Assembly (NCBI GenBank): GCA_031367325.1
Contig: JANLPQ010000003.1
Span: 1 to 64,000 of the forward strand
DNA: 64,000 nucleotides
Source of the DNA: JAAFIP01 sp031367325
Lineage (GTDB): Bacteria; Pseudomonadota; Gammaproteobacteria; Burkholderiales; Burkholderiaceae_C
Direction: 5' to 3'
Shown here piece after piece: positions 16,849 through 25,306 of this stretch (positions are counted from its first letter, which is position 1; every line of letters begins with the position of its first letter). The notes under the pieces were generated by a model, which worked only from the letters and a program-made list of their open reading frames with translations, had not been told where the DNA came from and searched no databases. The position numbers were made by a program, and so were the translations under genes.

Positions 16849-17952
16849 ATGAGTTTCTCATTTACCTTACCCGTGTCTGCAGTAAAGACGCTGTTAATTG
16901 CACTTATTTTTATAGCTGCTCAAGCAGGATCTACGGGCGCTGCAGCCCAAAAGCCTGTAAGAAAAATGGTTTCCACCACGTCTCAAACCACAGGCGATGC
17001 CTACAGCAGCCGCGAAGACGCCATGCTGTTTGCCGACGACGTGGCCGAGCGCCGCAACCTAGACCGTGAATGGGTACGCCAAGCCATTGGCCAATCGCAC
17101 TTTATCCCCACAGTGCAGCGCCTCATGCGCCCAGCCACCACTACTTTTGTCAAAAACTGGCGCGTTTACCGTAGCCGCTTTATCGACCCCGTGCGCATAC
17201 AGGCAGGTGTACGCTTTTGGCGCACCCATGCCGACACACTGGCCCGCGCAGAGGTAGAGTTTGGCGTTCCTGCTGAAATCATCGTGGGCATCATCGGCGT
17301 AGAAACCATCTATGGACGCGACATGGGCACTTTTCGTGTGGTGGACGCATTAGCCACGCTGGCCTTTGACTTTCCCAGAACCGACAAACGCGACCGCACG
17401 CAATTTTTTAAAGACGAGCTAGAGCAAGTTTTGTCTTTGGCCAACCGCACTAATATCGACCCACTAAGCCTGCGCGGCAGCTACGCCGGTGCCATGGGCT
17501 TAGGCCAATTTATGCCCAGCAGCTGGACCAAGTACGCTATCGATTTTGATGGCGACGGCAAAGTAGATTTGTTCAACAGCCCCGCCGACGCCATCGGCTC
17601 GGTGGCCAACTATTTCAAATCGTTTAACTGGAAACCTGGCCTGCCTACGCACTACCCCGTCAGCTTTGACACAGCCCGCCTGGACAAAGACACTTTGATG
17701 GCCCCCGACATATTGCCGTCGTTTAGCGTAGAACGCTTTACCGCTTTGGGTGCCGTGCTGCGCGGTGAAGCCCTGTCCCACCCCGGCCCGCTGGCGCTGA
17801 TCGAACTGCTCAACGGTAACGACGGCGCACCGCAGTACGTTGCAGGCACAGAGAACTTCTACGCTATTACCCGCTACAACTGGAGCAGCTACTACGCCAT
17901 GAGCGTGATTGATTTGGGCGCAGAAGTGAAGGCGATAGTTTTAGGTAAATAA
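16849..17952 (+). CDS. mltB: Membrane-bound lytic murein transglycosylase B
   Basis: Peptidoglycan-cleaving enzyme making anhydromuropeptides in the periplasm. The SLT_2/MltB domain is clear: EIIVGIIGVETIYGRDMGTF with the catalytic Glu, then SYAGAMGLGQFMPSSW, AIDFDGDGKVDLFNSPADAI and SVANYFKSFNWKPG. The signal peptide is MSFSFTLPVSAVKTLLIALI followed by FIAAQA/G. Its end (LIFIAAQAGSTGA) is coded by an interspersed repeat at 16903-16938, so the export signal appears partly repeat-derived. No lipobox cysteine is visible, unlike E. coli MltB. 367 residues. Confidence 0.92.
   Translation: MSFSFTLPVSAVKTLLIALIFIAAQAGSTGAAAQKPVRKMVSTTSQTTGDAYSSREDAMLFADDVAERRNLDREWVRQAIGQSHFIPTVQRLMRPATTTFVKNWRVYRSRFIDPVRIQAGVRFWRTHADTLARAEVEFGVPAEIIVGIIGVETIYGRDMGTFRVVDALATLAFDFPRTDKRDRTQFFKDELEQVLSLANRTNIDPLSLRGSYAGAMGLGQFMPSSWTKYAIDFDGDGKVDLFNSPADAIGSVANYFKSFNWKPGLPTHYPVSFDTARLDKDTLMAPDILPSFSVERFTALGAVLRGEALSHPGPLALIELLNGNDGAPQYVAGTENFYAITRYNWSSYYAMSVIDLGAEVKAIVLGK
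16903..16938 (+). repeat. Interspersed ATAGCTGCTTGAGCAG-family repeat, copy 4, inside mltB signal peptide
   Basis: TTTTATAGCTGCTCAAGCAG followed by GATCTACGGG matches the core and right flank (GGTTCTACGGCC form) of other copies. It is read in frame as FIAAQAGSTGA across the predicted signal peptidase site. Confidence 0.7.
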
Positions 17953-18007
17953 ACTTCCGCGCGTTAGCAAGCCCAGCATGATGCTCTAGTGGCACGCAGG
18001 CTATTAT

Positions 18008-20398
18008 TTACTCTACCCGCACCACACCCGTTGGCTTAAAGCCTAAATCTGCGGCCTTGCCTTTACGCCCACGCGCAGCGCGGGCATTGTTCAGGCTGCG
18101 AATTTCTAGCTGCTCTGCGCGATCTTTGCCACCACGGCCCGTACCGATAATGTTGACGCTGCGGGTGTAGGCCGCAGCACCTGCGAGAGTGTCTTTGGCT
18201 TCCAGGTCAATCAGCATCAAACCGCGGCCACCATTGGCCATGGTTTTAAGTTCGCTGATCTCAAACGTGAGAATACGGCCACCTGTGGAAGCACAGGCCA
18301 CATGGGTAGCTACTATAAATTTAATAGCTGCTTGAGCAGTATTTACTTGGGTTACTGGCATATTTAGCTGCAGTGGTGAGGGTTTGCACACCGTCTCGCC
18401 TGCCGCGCAGCTGATAAATGCTTTGCCCGCTTTTTGGCGCGAGACCATGTTGTCCACGCTGGCAATAAAGCCGTAGCCACCGCTGGCGCTGACCAGCAGT
18501 TGCGCGTTGCCAGCCGCTGCAAAGTAGTGCAGTAGTTGGGTGCCAGATTCGAGCTCGATCAAGGTGGTGATGGGCTGGCCGTCGCCGCGCGCGCCGGGCA
18601 ACAGCGCTACAGCCACTGAATAGACGCGGCCGTTGCTGCCAAAGGCCAGCAAGGTGTCCACGGTGCGGCACTCAAAGGTGCCATACAAATCGTCGCCCGA
18701 TTTAAAGGCAAAGCTGGTCGCGTCGTGGCCGTGGCCGCTGCGGGCGCGTACCCAGCCTTTGGCACTGATGACGACAGTCACAGCTTCATCAATAATTTTC
18801 AGCTCAGCGACGGTCTTTTTCTCGGCTTGAATCAGCGTGCGGCGCGGGTCTTTGGCACTGTCGCCGTACTGCTTGGCATCGGCTTCGATCTCTTTGATCA
18901 TCAGGCGGCGCAGTGCCGTCGGGTTGCCCAAAATTTCTTCTAGCTTGCCTTGCTCTTCGCGCAGATCTTTTAGCTGCTGTTCGATCAAAATACCTTCTAG
19001 GCGTGCAAGCTGGCGCAGGCGAATTTCTAGGATGTCTTCGGCTTGGCGGTCACTTAATTTAAAGCGCGCAATCAGCGCAGCCTTAGGCTCGTCACTGCGG
19101 CGAATGATGGCAATCACTTCGTCAATATTGAGCAAGACCAATTGCCGACCTTCCAAAATATGGATACGGTCCAGCACTTTGTCCAAGCGGTGGCGTGAGC
19201 GGCGCTCAATGGTGATGGCGCGAAACTCTATCCACTCCAGCAGCATTTGGCGCAAGCTTTTCAGCGTGGGGCGGCCGTCAATGCCGATAGCGGTAAGGTT
19301 AATCGACGCAGACGTTTCTAACGATGTGTGCGCCAGTAAAGCGGTGATCAGTTCAGCTTGTTCAATTTTGCTGGTTTTGGGCTCAAACACTAGGCGCACG
19401 GCGGCTTCGCGGTTGCTTTCGTCGCGCGTGGCGTCTAGCAGGGCCAGCATGCTGGCTTTAAGCTGGGTTTGGTCTAAGCTGAGCGTTTTTTTACCGGCTT
19501 TAACTTTAGGGTTGGTGATTTCTTCAATTTCTTCCAGCACTTTTTGCGTGCTGGTGCCGGGTGGCAGCTCAGTCACTACCAGTTGCCACTGGCCGCGTGC
19601 CAGTTCTTCAATCTTCCAGCGGGCGCGTACCTTCAGCGAGCCACGGCCGGTTTTATAAGCGTCGGCAATGTCGGCAGGGGTGCTGATAATTTGGCCGCCG
19701 TTGGCGTAGTCTGGGCCGGGGATGATGGCAAAGAGTTCGTCATCGCTAAGCTTGGGCTGCTTGATCAGCGCCACGCAAGCGTCGGCTACTTCGCGCAGGT
19801 TGTGGCTAGGAATCTCGGTGGCTAAACCTACGGCGATACCGGATGCGCCGTTCAGCAAATTAAACGGCAAACGGGCTGGCAACTGCTTGGGTTCTTCGGT
19901 GCTGCCGTCGTAGTTAGGAATAAAGTCGACCGTGCCCATGTCGATCTCGTCCATCAGCAGCGAGGTGATACGCGACAAGCGCGCCTCGGTGTAGCGCATG
20001 GCGGCTGCGCCGTCGCCGTCGCGGCTGCCAAAGTTACCTTGCCCGTCGATCAGTGGGTAACGCTGGCTAAAGTCTTGCGCCATGCGCACCAGCGCGTCGT
20101 AAGCGGCCTGGTCGCCGTGGGGGTGAAATCGGCCCAGCACATCGCCCACAACGCGCGCACTTTTGACTGGCTTGGCACCGGATGCACCATTAGCCCCGCC
20201 AAAGCCCAAACCCATGCGCGACATGCTGTACAAAATGCGTCGTTGCACGGGCTTTTGGCCATCGCACACATCGGGCAGCGCGCGGCCTTTGACCACGCTG
20301 AGCGCGTATTCAAGGTAAGCGCGCTGGGCGTAAGTGGCTAAGTTCAGGCTGTCGTCGGTCTCGCCCGAGGAAAATTCTAAATTCGATTGATCGTTCAT
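18008..20398 (-). CDS. parC: DNA topoisomerase IV subunit A
   Basis: Type IIA topoisomerase subunit that breaks and rejoins DNA, decatenating chromosomes with ParE (22334-24316). YAQRAYLEYALSVVKGRALP, DGQKPVQRRILYSM and the QRDR stretch RVVGDVLGRFHPHGDQAAYD are intact. The catalytic tyrosine is in AAMRYTEARLS (about residue 137). The coiled-coil and beta-propeller C terminus lacks a GyrA box, supporting ParC over GyrA. An interspersed repeat lies in frame at about residues 680-697 (VNTAQAAIKFIVA), inserted between CKPSPL and VACASTGG, which are nearly adjacent in typical family members. 796 residues. Confidence 0.95.
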   Translation of the reverse strand: MNDQSNLEFSSGETDDSLNLATYAQRAYLEYALSVVKGRALPDVCDGQKPVQRRILYSMSRMGLGFGGANGASGAKPVKSARVVGDVLGRFHPHGDQAAYDALVRMAQDFSQRYPLIDGQGNFGSRDGDGAAAMRYTEARLSRITSLLMDEIDMGTVDFIPNYDGSTEEPKQLPARLPFNLLNGASGIAVGLATEIPSHNLREVADACVALIKQPKLSDDELFAIIPGPDYANGGQIISTPADIADAYKTGRGSLKVRARWKIEELARGQWQLVVTELPPGTSTQKVLEEIEEITNPKVKAGKKTLSLDQTQLKASMLALLDATRDESNREAAVRLVFEPKTSKIEQAELITALLAHTSLETSASINLTAIGIDGRPTLKSLRQMLLEWIEFRAITIERRSRHRLDKVLDRIHILEGRQLVLLNIDEVIAIIRRSDEPKAALIARFKLSDRQAEDILEIRLRQLARLEGILIEQQLKDLREEQGKLEEILGNPTALRRLMIKEIEADAKQYGDSAKDPRRTLIQAEKKTVAELKIIDEAVTVVISAKGWVRARSGHGHDATSFAFKSGDDLYGTFECRTVDTLLAFGSNGRVYSVAVALLPGARGDGQPITTLIELESGTQLLHYFAAAGNAQLLVSASGGYGFIASVDNMVSRQKAGKAFISCAAGETVCKPSPLQLNMPVTQVNTAQAAIKFIVATHVACASTGGRILTFEISELKTMANGGRGLMLIDLEAKDTLAGAAAYTRSVNIIGTGRGGKDRAEQLEIRSLNNARAARGRKGKAADLGFKPTGVVRVE
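18310..18356 (+). repeat. Interspersed ATAGCTGCTTGAGCAG-family repeat, copy 5, inside parC
   Basis: TACTATAAATTTAATAGCTG then CTTGAGCAG and TATTTACTTGGGTTACTGG is a near-consensus copy, matching 53515-53560. It lies within the reading frame of parC on the opposite strand, is open in that frame, and codes for an extra segment in the C-terminal beta-propeller. Confidence 0.9.
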
Positions 20399-20419
20399 AG
20401 CGTCGGTTGCGGTGAGTAT

Positions 20420-21424
20420 TTATTTGGAATCTGCGGCAGATGGGCTGGTCAGTTTATCTACCGTTATAGCGCTGGCGGGTAGGGCCGCTGCTAGTGGAGT
20501 GGGCGAAGGAGCAGGCGATGGTGCAGGCGCAGAGCGCGGGGACATGCCTGCCATCGGCGGCACCATATTGCCACGGCCTACAGCACCACCAGGGGCGGTC
20601 TGTTGCGCGCCACCAGGCGCGGTCTGTTGCGCGCCACCCATTTCCATACGCACGCGGGCAGGCGGTTTGTCGCTCGACGTGGCTGCTGCAGCCAGCATGC
20701 TGGGCGGCTTTAAGGTGGTGTAGATCTGCATCACGGTTTTAACGTAGTTTTGCGTCTCGGCAAAAGGCGGTATTTTATTGCCATAGCGCTTGACTGCGCC
20801 CTCCCCTGCGTTGTACGCGGCCAAAGCCAGCTCCGGCTTGCCCGGAAACATGGCCATCAAATCACGCAGGTAGCGGCTGCCTGCTTTGATGTTGGTTTTA
20901 GGGTCGGTGAGTTTTTTTTCAACGGTTGCTTTGGCATCGGCCTGCACCCCGTAGCGCTGTGCAGTGGGTGGCATCAGCTGCATTAGCCCTACCGCCCCCT
21001 TGGGCGACACTGCGTTGGTGTCAAATCCAGATTCGGTAGCAATTAACGCCTGCAGCAGTTCAAAGTCAATCTTGTTAGTGCTTGCGGCTTCGCGCAAGTG
21101 GTGTTTGACTAATTTAAAGCTAGGCGAAATTTCAAAAAACGCCACCAGCTTGGGCGCTAGCTTGGGCACGTTAACAGGGTGCGGCATGGCATCGGTTACG
21201 CCACCGGGCCGGGCAGAGGCGCTTGGCAAGCCATCTTTGGTATCGAAGCTGGTACCACCTTTGAAGTAAATTTCGTAGCGCTCGTCTACTTTGTCTGCGG
21301 CAAAGTGGGCTACACCTTTGGCATCTACATAGCCCCACACATCTGCGTGCGCCGTGCGCATGCTGGCAGTCATCAGCACTGCCGCGCAAGCTGCCCGCGC
21401 CAAGAAACGCACGGTAGTGCGCAT
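20420..21424 (-). CDS. Lytic transglycosylase, SLT family with DUF4124 domain
   Basis: Periplasmic peptidoglycan hydrolase, 334 residues. A signal peptide (MRTTVRFLARAACAAVL to AHA/DVW) is followed by a short DUF4124-like domain (VWGYVDAKGVAHFAADKVDE). The SLT domain has ALIATESGFDTNAVSPKGAV with the catalytic Glu, GLMQLMPPTAQRYGV, NIKAGSRYLRDLMAMF and LALAAYNAGEGAV. The C terminus is low-complexity and contains a tandem QQTAPGGA repeat coded by a 24-base duplication. I chose the ATG at 21424. The frame extends to 21541 through an interspersed repeat and loses the signal peptide. Confidence 0.9.
   Translation of the reverse strand: MRTTVRFLARAACAAVLMTASMRTAHADVWGYVDAKGVAHFAADKVDERYEIYFKGGTSFDTKDGLPSASARPGGVTDAMPHPVNVPKLAPKLVAFFEISPSFKLVKHHLREAASTNKIDFELLQALIATESGFDTNAVSPKGAVGLMQLMPPTAQRYGVQADAKATVEKKLTDPKTNIKAGSRYLRDLMAMFPGKPELALAAYNAGEGAVKRYGNKIPPFAETQNYVKTVMQIYTTLKPPSMLAAAATSSDKPPARVRMEMGGAQQTAPGGAQQTAPGGAVGRGNMVPPMAGMSPRSAPAPSPAPSPTPLAAALPASAITVDKLTSPSAADSK
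20585..20636. repeat. Tandem 24-bp repeat in the SLT transglycosylase C terminus
   Basis: Two consecutive units of GCCACCAGGCGCGGTCTGTT plus GCGC code for QQTAPGGA twice. The repeat keeps the frame and lies outside the catalytic domain, in a Pro/Ala/Ser-rich tail. Confidence 0.8.
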
Positions 21425-21447
21425 GCTAGAAGCGCCGCCACTTCGCT

Positions 21448-21500
21448 CCCAATTGCATAGCTGCTTGAGCAGGTATTTAGGGCCTTGCAACTCCAAAATA
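21448..21500 (+). repeat. Interspersed ATAGCTGCTTGAGCAG-family repeat, copy 6
   Basis: GCATAGCTGCTTGAGCAGGT then ATTTAGGGCCTTGCAACTCC, just upstream of the SLT transglycosylase start, between it and the GNAT gene. The core is exact and the flanks are diverged. Confidence 0.75.
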
Positions 21501-21537
21501 CTTATAAAATTGACTATACGGAGCATTATTTTCAAGC

Positions 21538-22065
21538 TCATTCTTGCGCACTGCTGCGTCGCGCTACATATTCAGACCGCAGCATAGACAGCACCACCAG
21601 CGAATCAAACCCCGGGTTGCCATTGTCTTGCGTTACTTTGACTGCATCACGCAAAGTACCTTCTACAACAAAACCCTCGCTGTCATAAAACGCTTTAGCC
21701 CGCGCGTTGCGCAGCTTGACATCTAACCAAAAGCGATGGGCATGCAAATCTTCAAACGCCACCCGCTTGGCCACCCGCAGTGCAGCGCGGCCAAAGCCTT
21801 TGCCTTTGGTTTGCATCACCATGCGTTTAAGTTCTAGCGACTGGTGCTGGCTGCGGCAGCCGATCAAAATAATAAATCCTGCAGGCTCAAGCCCTTGGCC
21901 GCCTTCAATAATGAAATGCCGCATATCCGGAAAACGTATGGCCGCCTCATGCTGCGTACGGTCCCAAGGCGTAATAAACGGCAAATTTTGCTCGTCCTGC
22001 TCCAGCGACAGCACATACGGCAAGTCGCTTTGCATGGTGGGACGTAGGCGGACGGGGGTGGTCAC
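21538..22065 (-). CDS. GNAT family N-acetyltransferase
   Basis: 175-residue GCN5-related acetyltransferase. RLRPTMQSDLPYVLSLEQD at the start, the acetyl-CoA pyrophosphate-binding loop around QTKGKGFGRAALRVAKRVAF (Q/RxxGxG/A form), and NARAKAFYDSEGFVVEGTLR near the C terminus are typical of the RimJ/RimL-like branch. The substrate, protein or small molecule, is not predictable. It stands alone, followed by the SLT transglycosylase on the same strand. Confidence 0.88.
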   Translation of the reverse strand: MTTPVRLRPTMQSDLPYVLSLEQDEQNLPFITPWDRTQHEAAIRFPDMRHFIIEGGQGLEPAGFIILIGCRSQHQSLELKRMVMQTKGKGFGRAALRVAKRVAFEDLHAHRFWLDVKLRNARAKAFYDSEGFVVEGTLRDAVKVTQDNGNPGFDSLVVLSMLRSEYVARRSSAQE

Positions 22066-22114
22066 TGTGCTGTTCTTGGTTGGTTGGCTGTTTTGAGGAC
22101 GAAAGCGGATTTCT

Positions 22115-22292
22115 GGACGCGAAGGGCGCTAAGGTTGCGCGAAGGACGCGAAAGGGGACAAGAAAAAAATAAAATCCAGGGCGGGATTAGCGGCAACAAG
22201 CACTTCAAGCTTTGAAAAGCATCTTTTAAGATTTTCTGTATTTTTTGGTTTTCTTTCGCGTCCTTCGCGCAACCTTCGCGCCCTTCGCGTCC
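22115..22292. repeat. 40-bp near-perfect inverted repeat between parE and the GNAT gene
   Basis: Arms 22115-22154 and 22253-22292 are reverse complements over 40 bases with one mismatch, separated by 98 bases. Each arm has internal GGACGCGAAGG / GCGCGAAGG sub-repeats. It begins 41 bases after the parE stop and could form a long hairpin in transcripts. I see no coding content. It may be a REP-like or miniature mobile element. Confidence 0.85.
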
Positions 22293-22333
22293 GGTTTCCG
22301 CTCCCATCCCCCACCCTGCCAGCGACCAAATCG

Positions 22334-24316
22334 TCATACATCCACTTCCACAGAATCCCCGTGCAGTTCCATCAGCTCGCGCCGCGCACCCGCTTCGCCT
22401 TTGCCCATCAGCTGGGTAAATTTGATGGCGGTAAACGCAGCATCCAGCTCGCCGTACTGCACAGGCAGTAGTCTGCGGGTATCAGGATTGAGTGTGGTTT
22501 CCCACAATTGTTCCGCATTCATCTCGCCCAAGCCTTTAAATCGGCTAATCGTCCATTTATTCTCGGCCACACCGTCTTTGCGCAGTTTGTCCAAAATGGC
22601 GTTCAGTTCCCCTTGGTCTAGCGCATATTGCTTACTGGCTGGCTTTTTGCCACGCGCGGGTGCGTCAATGCGAAACAGCGGGGGTCGGGCGACGTAGATG
22701 TTGCCAGTTTCAATCAGCTTGGGGAAGTGCTTGAAGAACAATGTCAGCAGCAGCACCTGAATGTGCGAGCCGTCTACGTCAGCATCGCTCAAAATGCAAA
22801 TTTTGCCGTAGCGCAGGCCGCTCAGGTCGGGGGTGTCGTCTTTGCCATGCGGGTCTACGCCGATAGCGACCGAGATGTCGTGAATCTCGGTGTTGGCAAA
22901 CAAGCGGTCGCGCTCGACTTCCCACGTGTTCAATATCTTGCCGCGGAGGGGCAAAATAGCTTGGCTTTCTTTGTCGCGGCCCATCTTGGCGCTGCCGCCT
23001 GCACTGTCACCTTCGACCAAAAACACTTCGTTGTGCGACAGGTCTTTGCTCTCACAATCGGTCAGCTTGCCGGGCAGCACAGCTACGCCAGAGCCTTTGC
23101 GTTTTTCTACTTTTTGGCCTGCGCGCTGGCGAGTTTGTGCGGCTTTGATGGCTAAATCAGCCAGTTTTTTACCGTAGTCTACGTGCTGGTTCAACCACAG
23201 CTCCATGGCGGGGCGCACGTAGTTAGACACTAGGCGCACGGCGTCGCGCGAGTTCAAGCGCTCTTTGATCTGGCCTTGAAACTGCGGGTCAAGCACCTTG
23301 GCGCTCAGCACATACGATGCGCGGGCAAACACGTCTTCGGGCAACAGCTTCACGCCTTTAGGCAGCAGCGAATGCAGCTCGATAAAGCTTTTGACTGCGG
23401 TAAACAAACCATCGCGCAGCCCGCTGTCGTGCGTGCCGCCGTTGGTCGTGGGTATCAAATTGACATAGCTCTCGCGCACGGGCTGGCCGTCTTCGGTAAA
23501 GGCTACGCACCAGCCTGCGCCCTCGCCCTCGGCAAAGTTATCGTCCTTCGCGTCGGCATAGCCATCGCCTTCCCATAGCGGAATCACCACATCACCGTTT
23601 AGCGTTTGCTCTAGATAATCGCGCAGGCCGCCTTTGTACTGCCAGGTTTGGGTGTCTTTGGTTTTCTCGTTCACCAGCGTTACGCTCACGCCGGGCATCA
23701 GCACGGCTTTGCTGCGCAGCAAGTGGGTTAGCTCGTTCAATGGAATCACCAGCGATTCAAAATATTTGCCATCGGGCCACACGCGCACGCTGGTGCCTTG
23801 CTTGCGGTCGCCTTCCGTCTGTTTGCGCAGGTGCAGCTTCTCCACCACGTCACCGCCTTCAAACACTAGTCTTGCAACCATGCCTTCGCGGTGCGATGTG
23901 GCCTCTAGCCGCTTGCCCAAAGCGTTGGTCACGCTCACGCCCACACCGTGCAAACCGCCCGAAAAGTTATAGGCCCCGCCCTTGCCTTTGTCAAACTTGC
24001 CGCCCGCGTGCAGGCGCGTAAACACCAGCTCAATCACCGGCGCTTTCTCCTCAGGGTGCATGCCAATCGGAATGCCACGCCCGTCGTCGTCAATCGTCAC
24101 CGAGCCATCGGTGTGCAGCGTCACTTTGATCTTCTTGCCAAAGCCCGCCAGCGCCTCGTCGGCTGAGTTGTCTAGCACTTCTTGAATAACATGCAACGGA
24201 TTGTCTGTGCGCGTGTACATGCCAGGGCGCTGCTTGACGGGCTCCAAGCCTTTAAGAACGCGAATCGAGCCTTCGCTGTAGCCGTTGTTTAACGTAGGGG
24301 GTAATTTATCTGCCAT
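22334..24316 (-). CDS. parE: DNA topoisomerase IV subunit B
   Basis: ATPase subunit of topoisomerase IV, partner of ParC. The GHKL ATPase has EVLDNSADEALAG, DDDGRGIPIGMHPEEK and GGLHGVGVSVTNALG. The TOPRIM domain has EGDSAGGSAKMGRD and LSDADVDGSHI, and a C-terminal SRFKGLGEMNAEQLWETTL follows. 660 residues with the ATG at 24316 (MADKLPPTLNNGYSEGSIR). The longer open frame to 24460 adds unrelated residues. It lies close to parC, with two unrelated genes and repeats between. Confidence 0.95.
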   Translation of the reverse strand: MADKLPPTLNNGYSEGSIRVLKGLEPVKQRPGMYTRTDNPLHVIQEVLDNSADEALAGFGKKIKVTLHTDGSVTIDDDGRGIPIGMHPEEKAPVIELVFTRLHAGGKFDKGKGGAYNFSGGLHGVGVSVTNALGKRLEATSHREGMVARLVFEGGDVVEKLHLRKQTEGDRKQGTSVRVWPDGKYFESLVIPLNELTHLLRSKAVLMPGVSVTLVNEKTKDTQTWQYKGGLRDYLEQTLNGDVVIPLWEGDGYADAKDDNFAEGEGAGWCVAFTEDGQPVRESYVNLIPTTNGGTHDSGLRDGLFTAVKSFIELHSLLPKGVKLLPEDVFARASYVLSAKVLDPQFQGQIKERLNSRDAVRLVSNYVRPAMELWLNQHVDYGKKLADLAIKAAQTRQRAGQKVEKRKGSGVAVLPGKLTDCESKDLSHNEVFLVEGDSAGGSAKMGRDKESQAILPLRGKILNTWEVERDRLFANTEIHDISVAIGVDPHGKDDTPDLSGLRYGKICILSDADVDGSHIQVLLLTLFFKHFPKLIETGNIYVARPPLFRIDAPARGKKPASKQYALDQGELNAILDKLRKDGVAENKWTISRFKGLGEMNAEQLWETTLNPDTRRLLPVQYGELDAAFTAIKFTQLMGKGEAGARRELMELHGDSVEVDV

Positions 24317-24491
24317 GGGGGGAATTGTAGAGGCAAGCAGCAAGGTAGCTGGATAAAAATACAGTTGGCATGATACAAATCTGCAATTGGCTAGATTTTT
24401 ATTGCCAATGCCCAGATACAGCGTCATACGCAAATTTGCTGTCACTACCAAGAAACACACACAGCCTATGCTTTTATAATCAAAAGGTAAC

Positions 24492-24565
24492 GCGGGTGTC
24501 GTTCAATGGTAGGACTCTTGCTTCCCAAGCAAATAACGTGGGTTCGATTCCCATCACCCGCTCCA
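24492..24565 (+). tRNA. tRNA-Gly (anticodon CCC)
   Basis: Full cloverleaf: acceptor GCGGGTG/CACCCGC, anticodon stem-loop CTTGCTTCCCAAGCAAA giving CCC, T arm GTGGGTTCGATTCCCAT, discriminator T and encoded CCA. Its 3' half (24520 onward) is duplicated at 38016-38061, marking it as the integration site of the accessory block to its right. Confidence 0.95.
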
Positions 24566-24628
24566 TTTAGTAGCCAACTGCTTACTATAAATATAATAGC
24601 TGCTTGAGCAGGTTCTACGGCCTAGAAC
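24520..24628 (+). repeat. Left copy of 109-bp direct repeat (attL-like)
   Basis: Runs from the anticodon stem of tRNA-Gly through its 3' end and on through an interspersed repeat to CGGCCTAGAAC. It matches 38016-38124 over 109 bases with four substitutions and no gaps. A start in the anticodon arm is a classic tyrosine-recombinase crossover point. Confidence 0.9.
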
Positions 24629-24649
24629 GACTAAAACACTATAAAACAG
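24583..24649 (+). repeat. Interspersed ATAGCTGCTTGAGCAG-family repeat, copy 7
   Basis: TACTATAAATATAATAGCTG then CTTGAGCAGGTTCTACGG, CCTAGAAC and a CTAAAACAC box. It lies directly downstream of tRNA-Gly and is included in the duplicated att-like segment. Confidence 0.9.
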
Positions 24650-25306
24650 TAACTGCTCAGCTCAGGTTAAGCAAGGCTGAATCGGCCGGCCCTGAAAGGC
24701 GCCTAGCAGGCAGGCGCGGAGATTGACCTTTAGCTTGCGCATCGTGGCAAGATAAGATCCGATCGTAAAAAGTGGCTGCGCCGTGCGCACTTCTAAAGCA
24801 AACAGAGAGCTGGCAGCCTCTGTCCGACGTCAAGGATGCACCCTTGAATCCTATGCAGGATTCTTGTGATAGTTGGGCGGCCTAGACCATCCCAGATAGT
24901 CAGCACCGGTGTGATCAGCGACTTATCGCTGCACAAACTGCGCAAGCTCCATTTCATCACTAAGCTTAGCAAGGTGTTTAAAAAAAGTTGTTTTAACAAC
25001 CCGCCTGCTAGCGTTCGAACTCATCGCGCTTAAAGATCCCTAGGCTTAGACAACAAGCTTGGCTATGCCAGCCCTCGACCTGAACATGTACATCTGTTGG
25101 AGGGCTTGGACTTCGCTTTAACCCGCTTTACTTATCTTTTGATCATATTTTGGTCAACCTTACCTATTGGTTTAGGGTTTACACCAGTATTTGCGATAAA
25201 TATTGAAGAGTATTATTAAAATAATACATGTGTTTCAATTTGGTATTTAAGTATTATTAAGTTTGATAGTTTTTACTCAGCCATTTAACTATAGAAGGAT
25301 TTAGCA
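24650..25306. other. Gene-free stretch at the left end of the island
   Basis: Nearly 660 bases between the tRNA-side repeat and the oxidase gene. Only short broken frames are seen on the minus strand (for example 24793-24999, and another open stretch at about 24670-24800 in a different phase), and none matches a family I recognise. Two phases open in succession would suit a decayed gene. The last 120 bases are AT-rich and look like promoter/operator DNA. Confidence 0.5.
25210..25260. promoter_or_regulatory. Palindrome GTATTATT-AA-AATAATAC plus repeated half-site
   Basis: Bases 25210-25227 form a perfect palindrome with 8-base arms, and the half-site GTATTATTAA recurs at 25251-25260, 41 bases on (about four helical turns). 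It is 80-97 bases upstream of the oxidase start, which has AGAAGGA as ribosome site. It could be an operator for this operon. Confidence 0.45.

Noticed and set aside
18837..19658. 273-residue open frame on the plus strand
   Set aside because: Antisense to parC, with Ser/Arg-rich low-quality composition. parC is certain in this region.
18008..24316. GyrA/GyrB as identity of the topoisomerase pair
   Set aside because: The A subunit has no GyrA box and is ParC-length, and the B subunit has the compact ParE length without the GyrB insert. ParC/ParE fits better.
24793..24999. 68-residue minus-strand frame at the island's left end
   Set aside because: No recognisable family, no ribosome site and broken continuation. 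Kept only as a possible decayed fragment.
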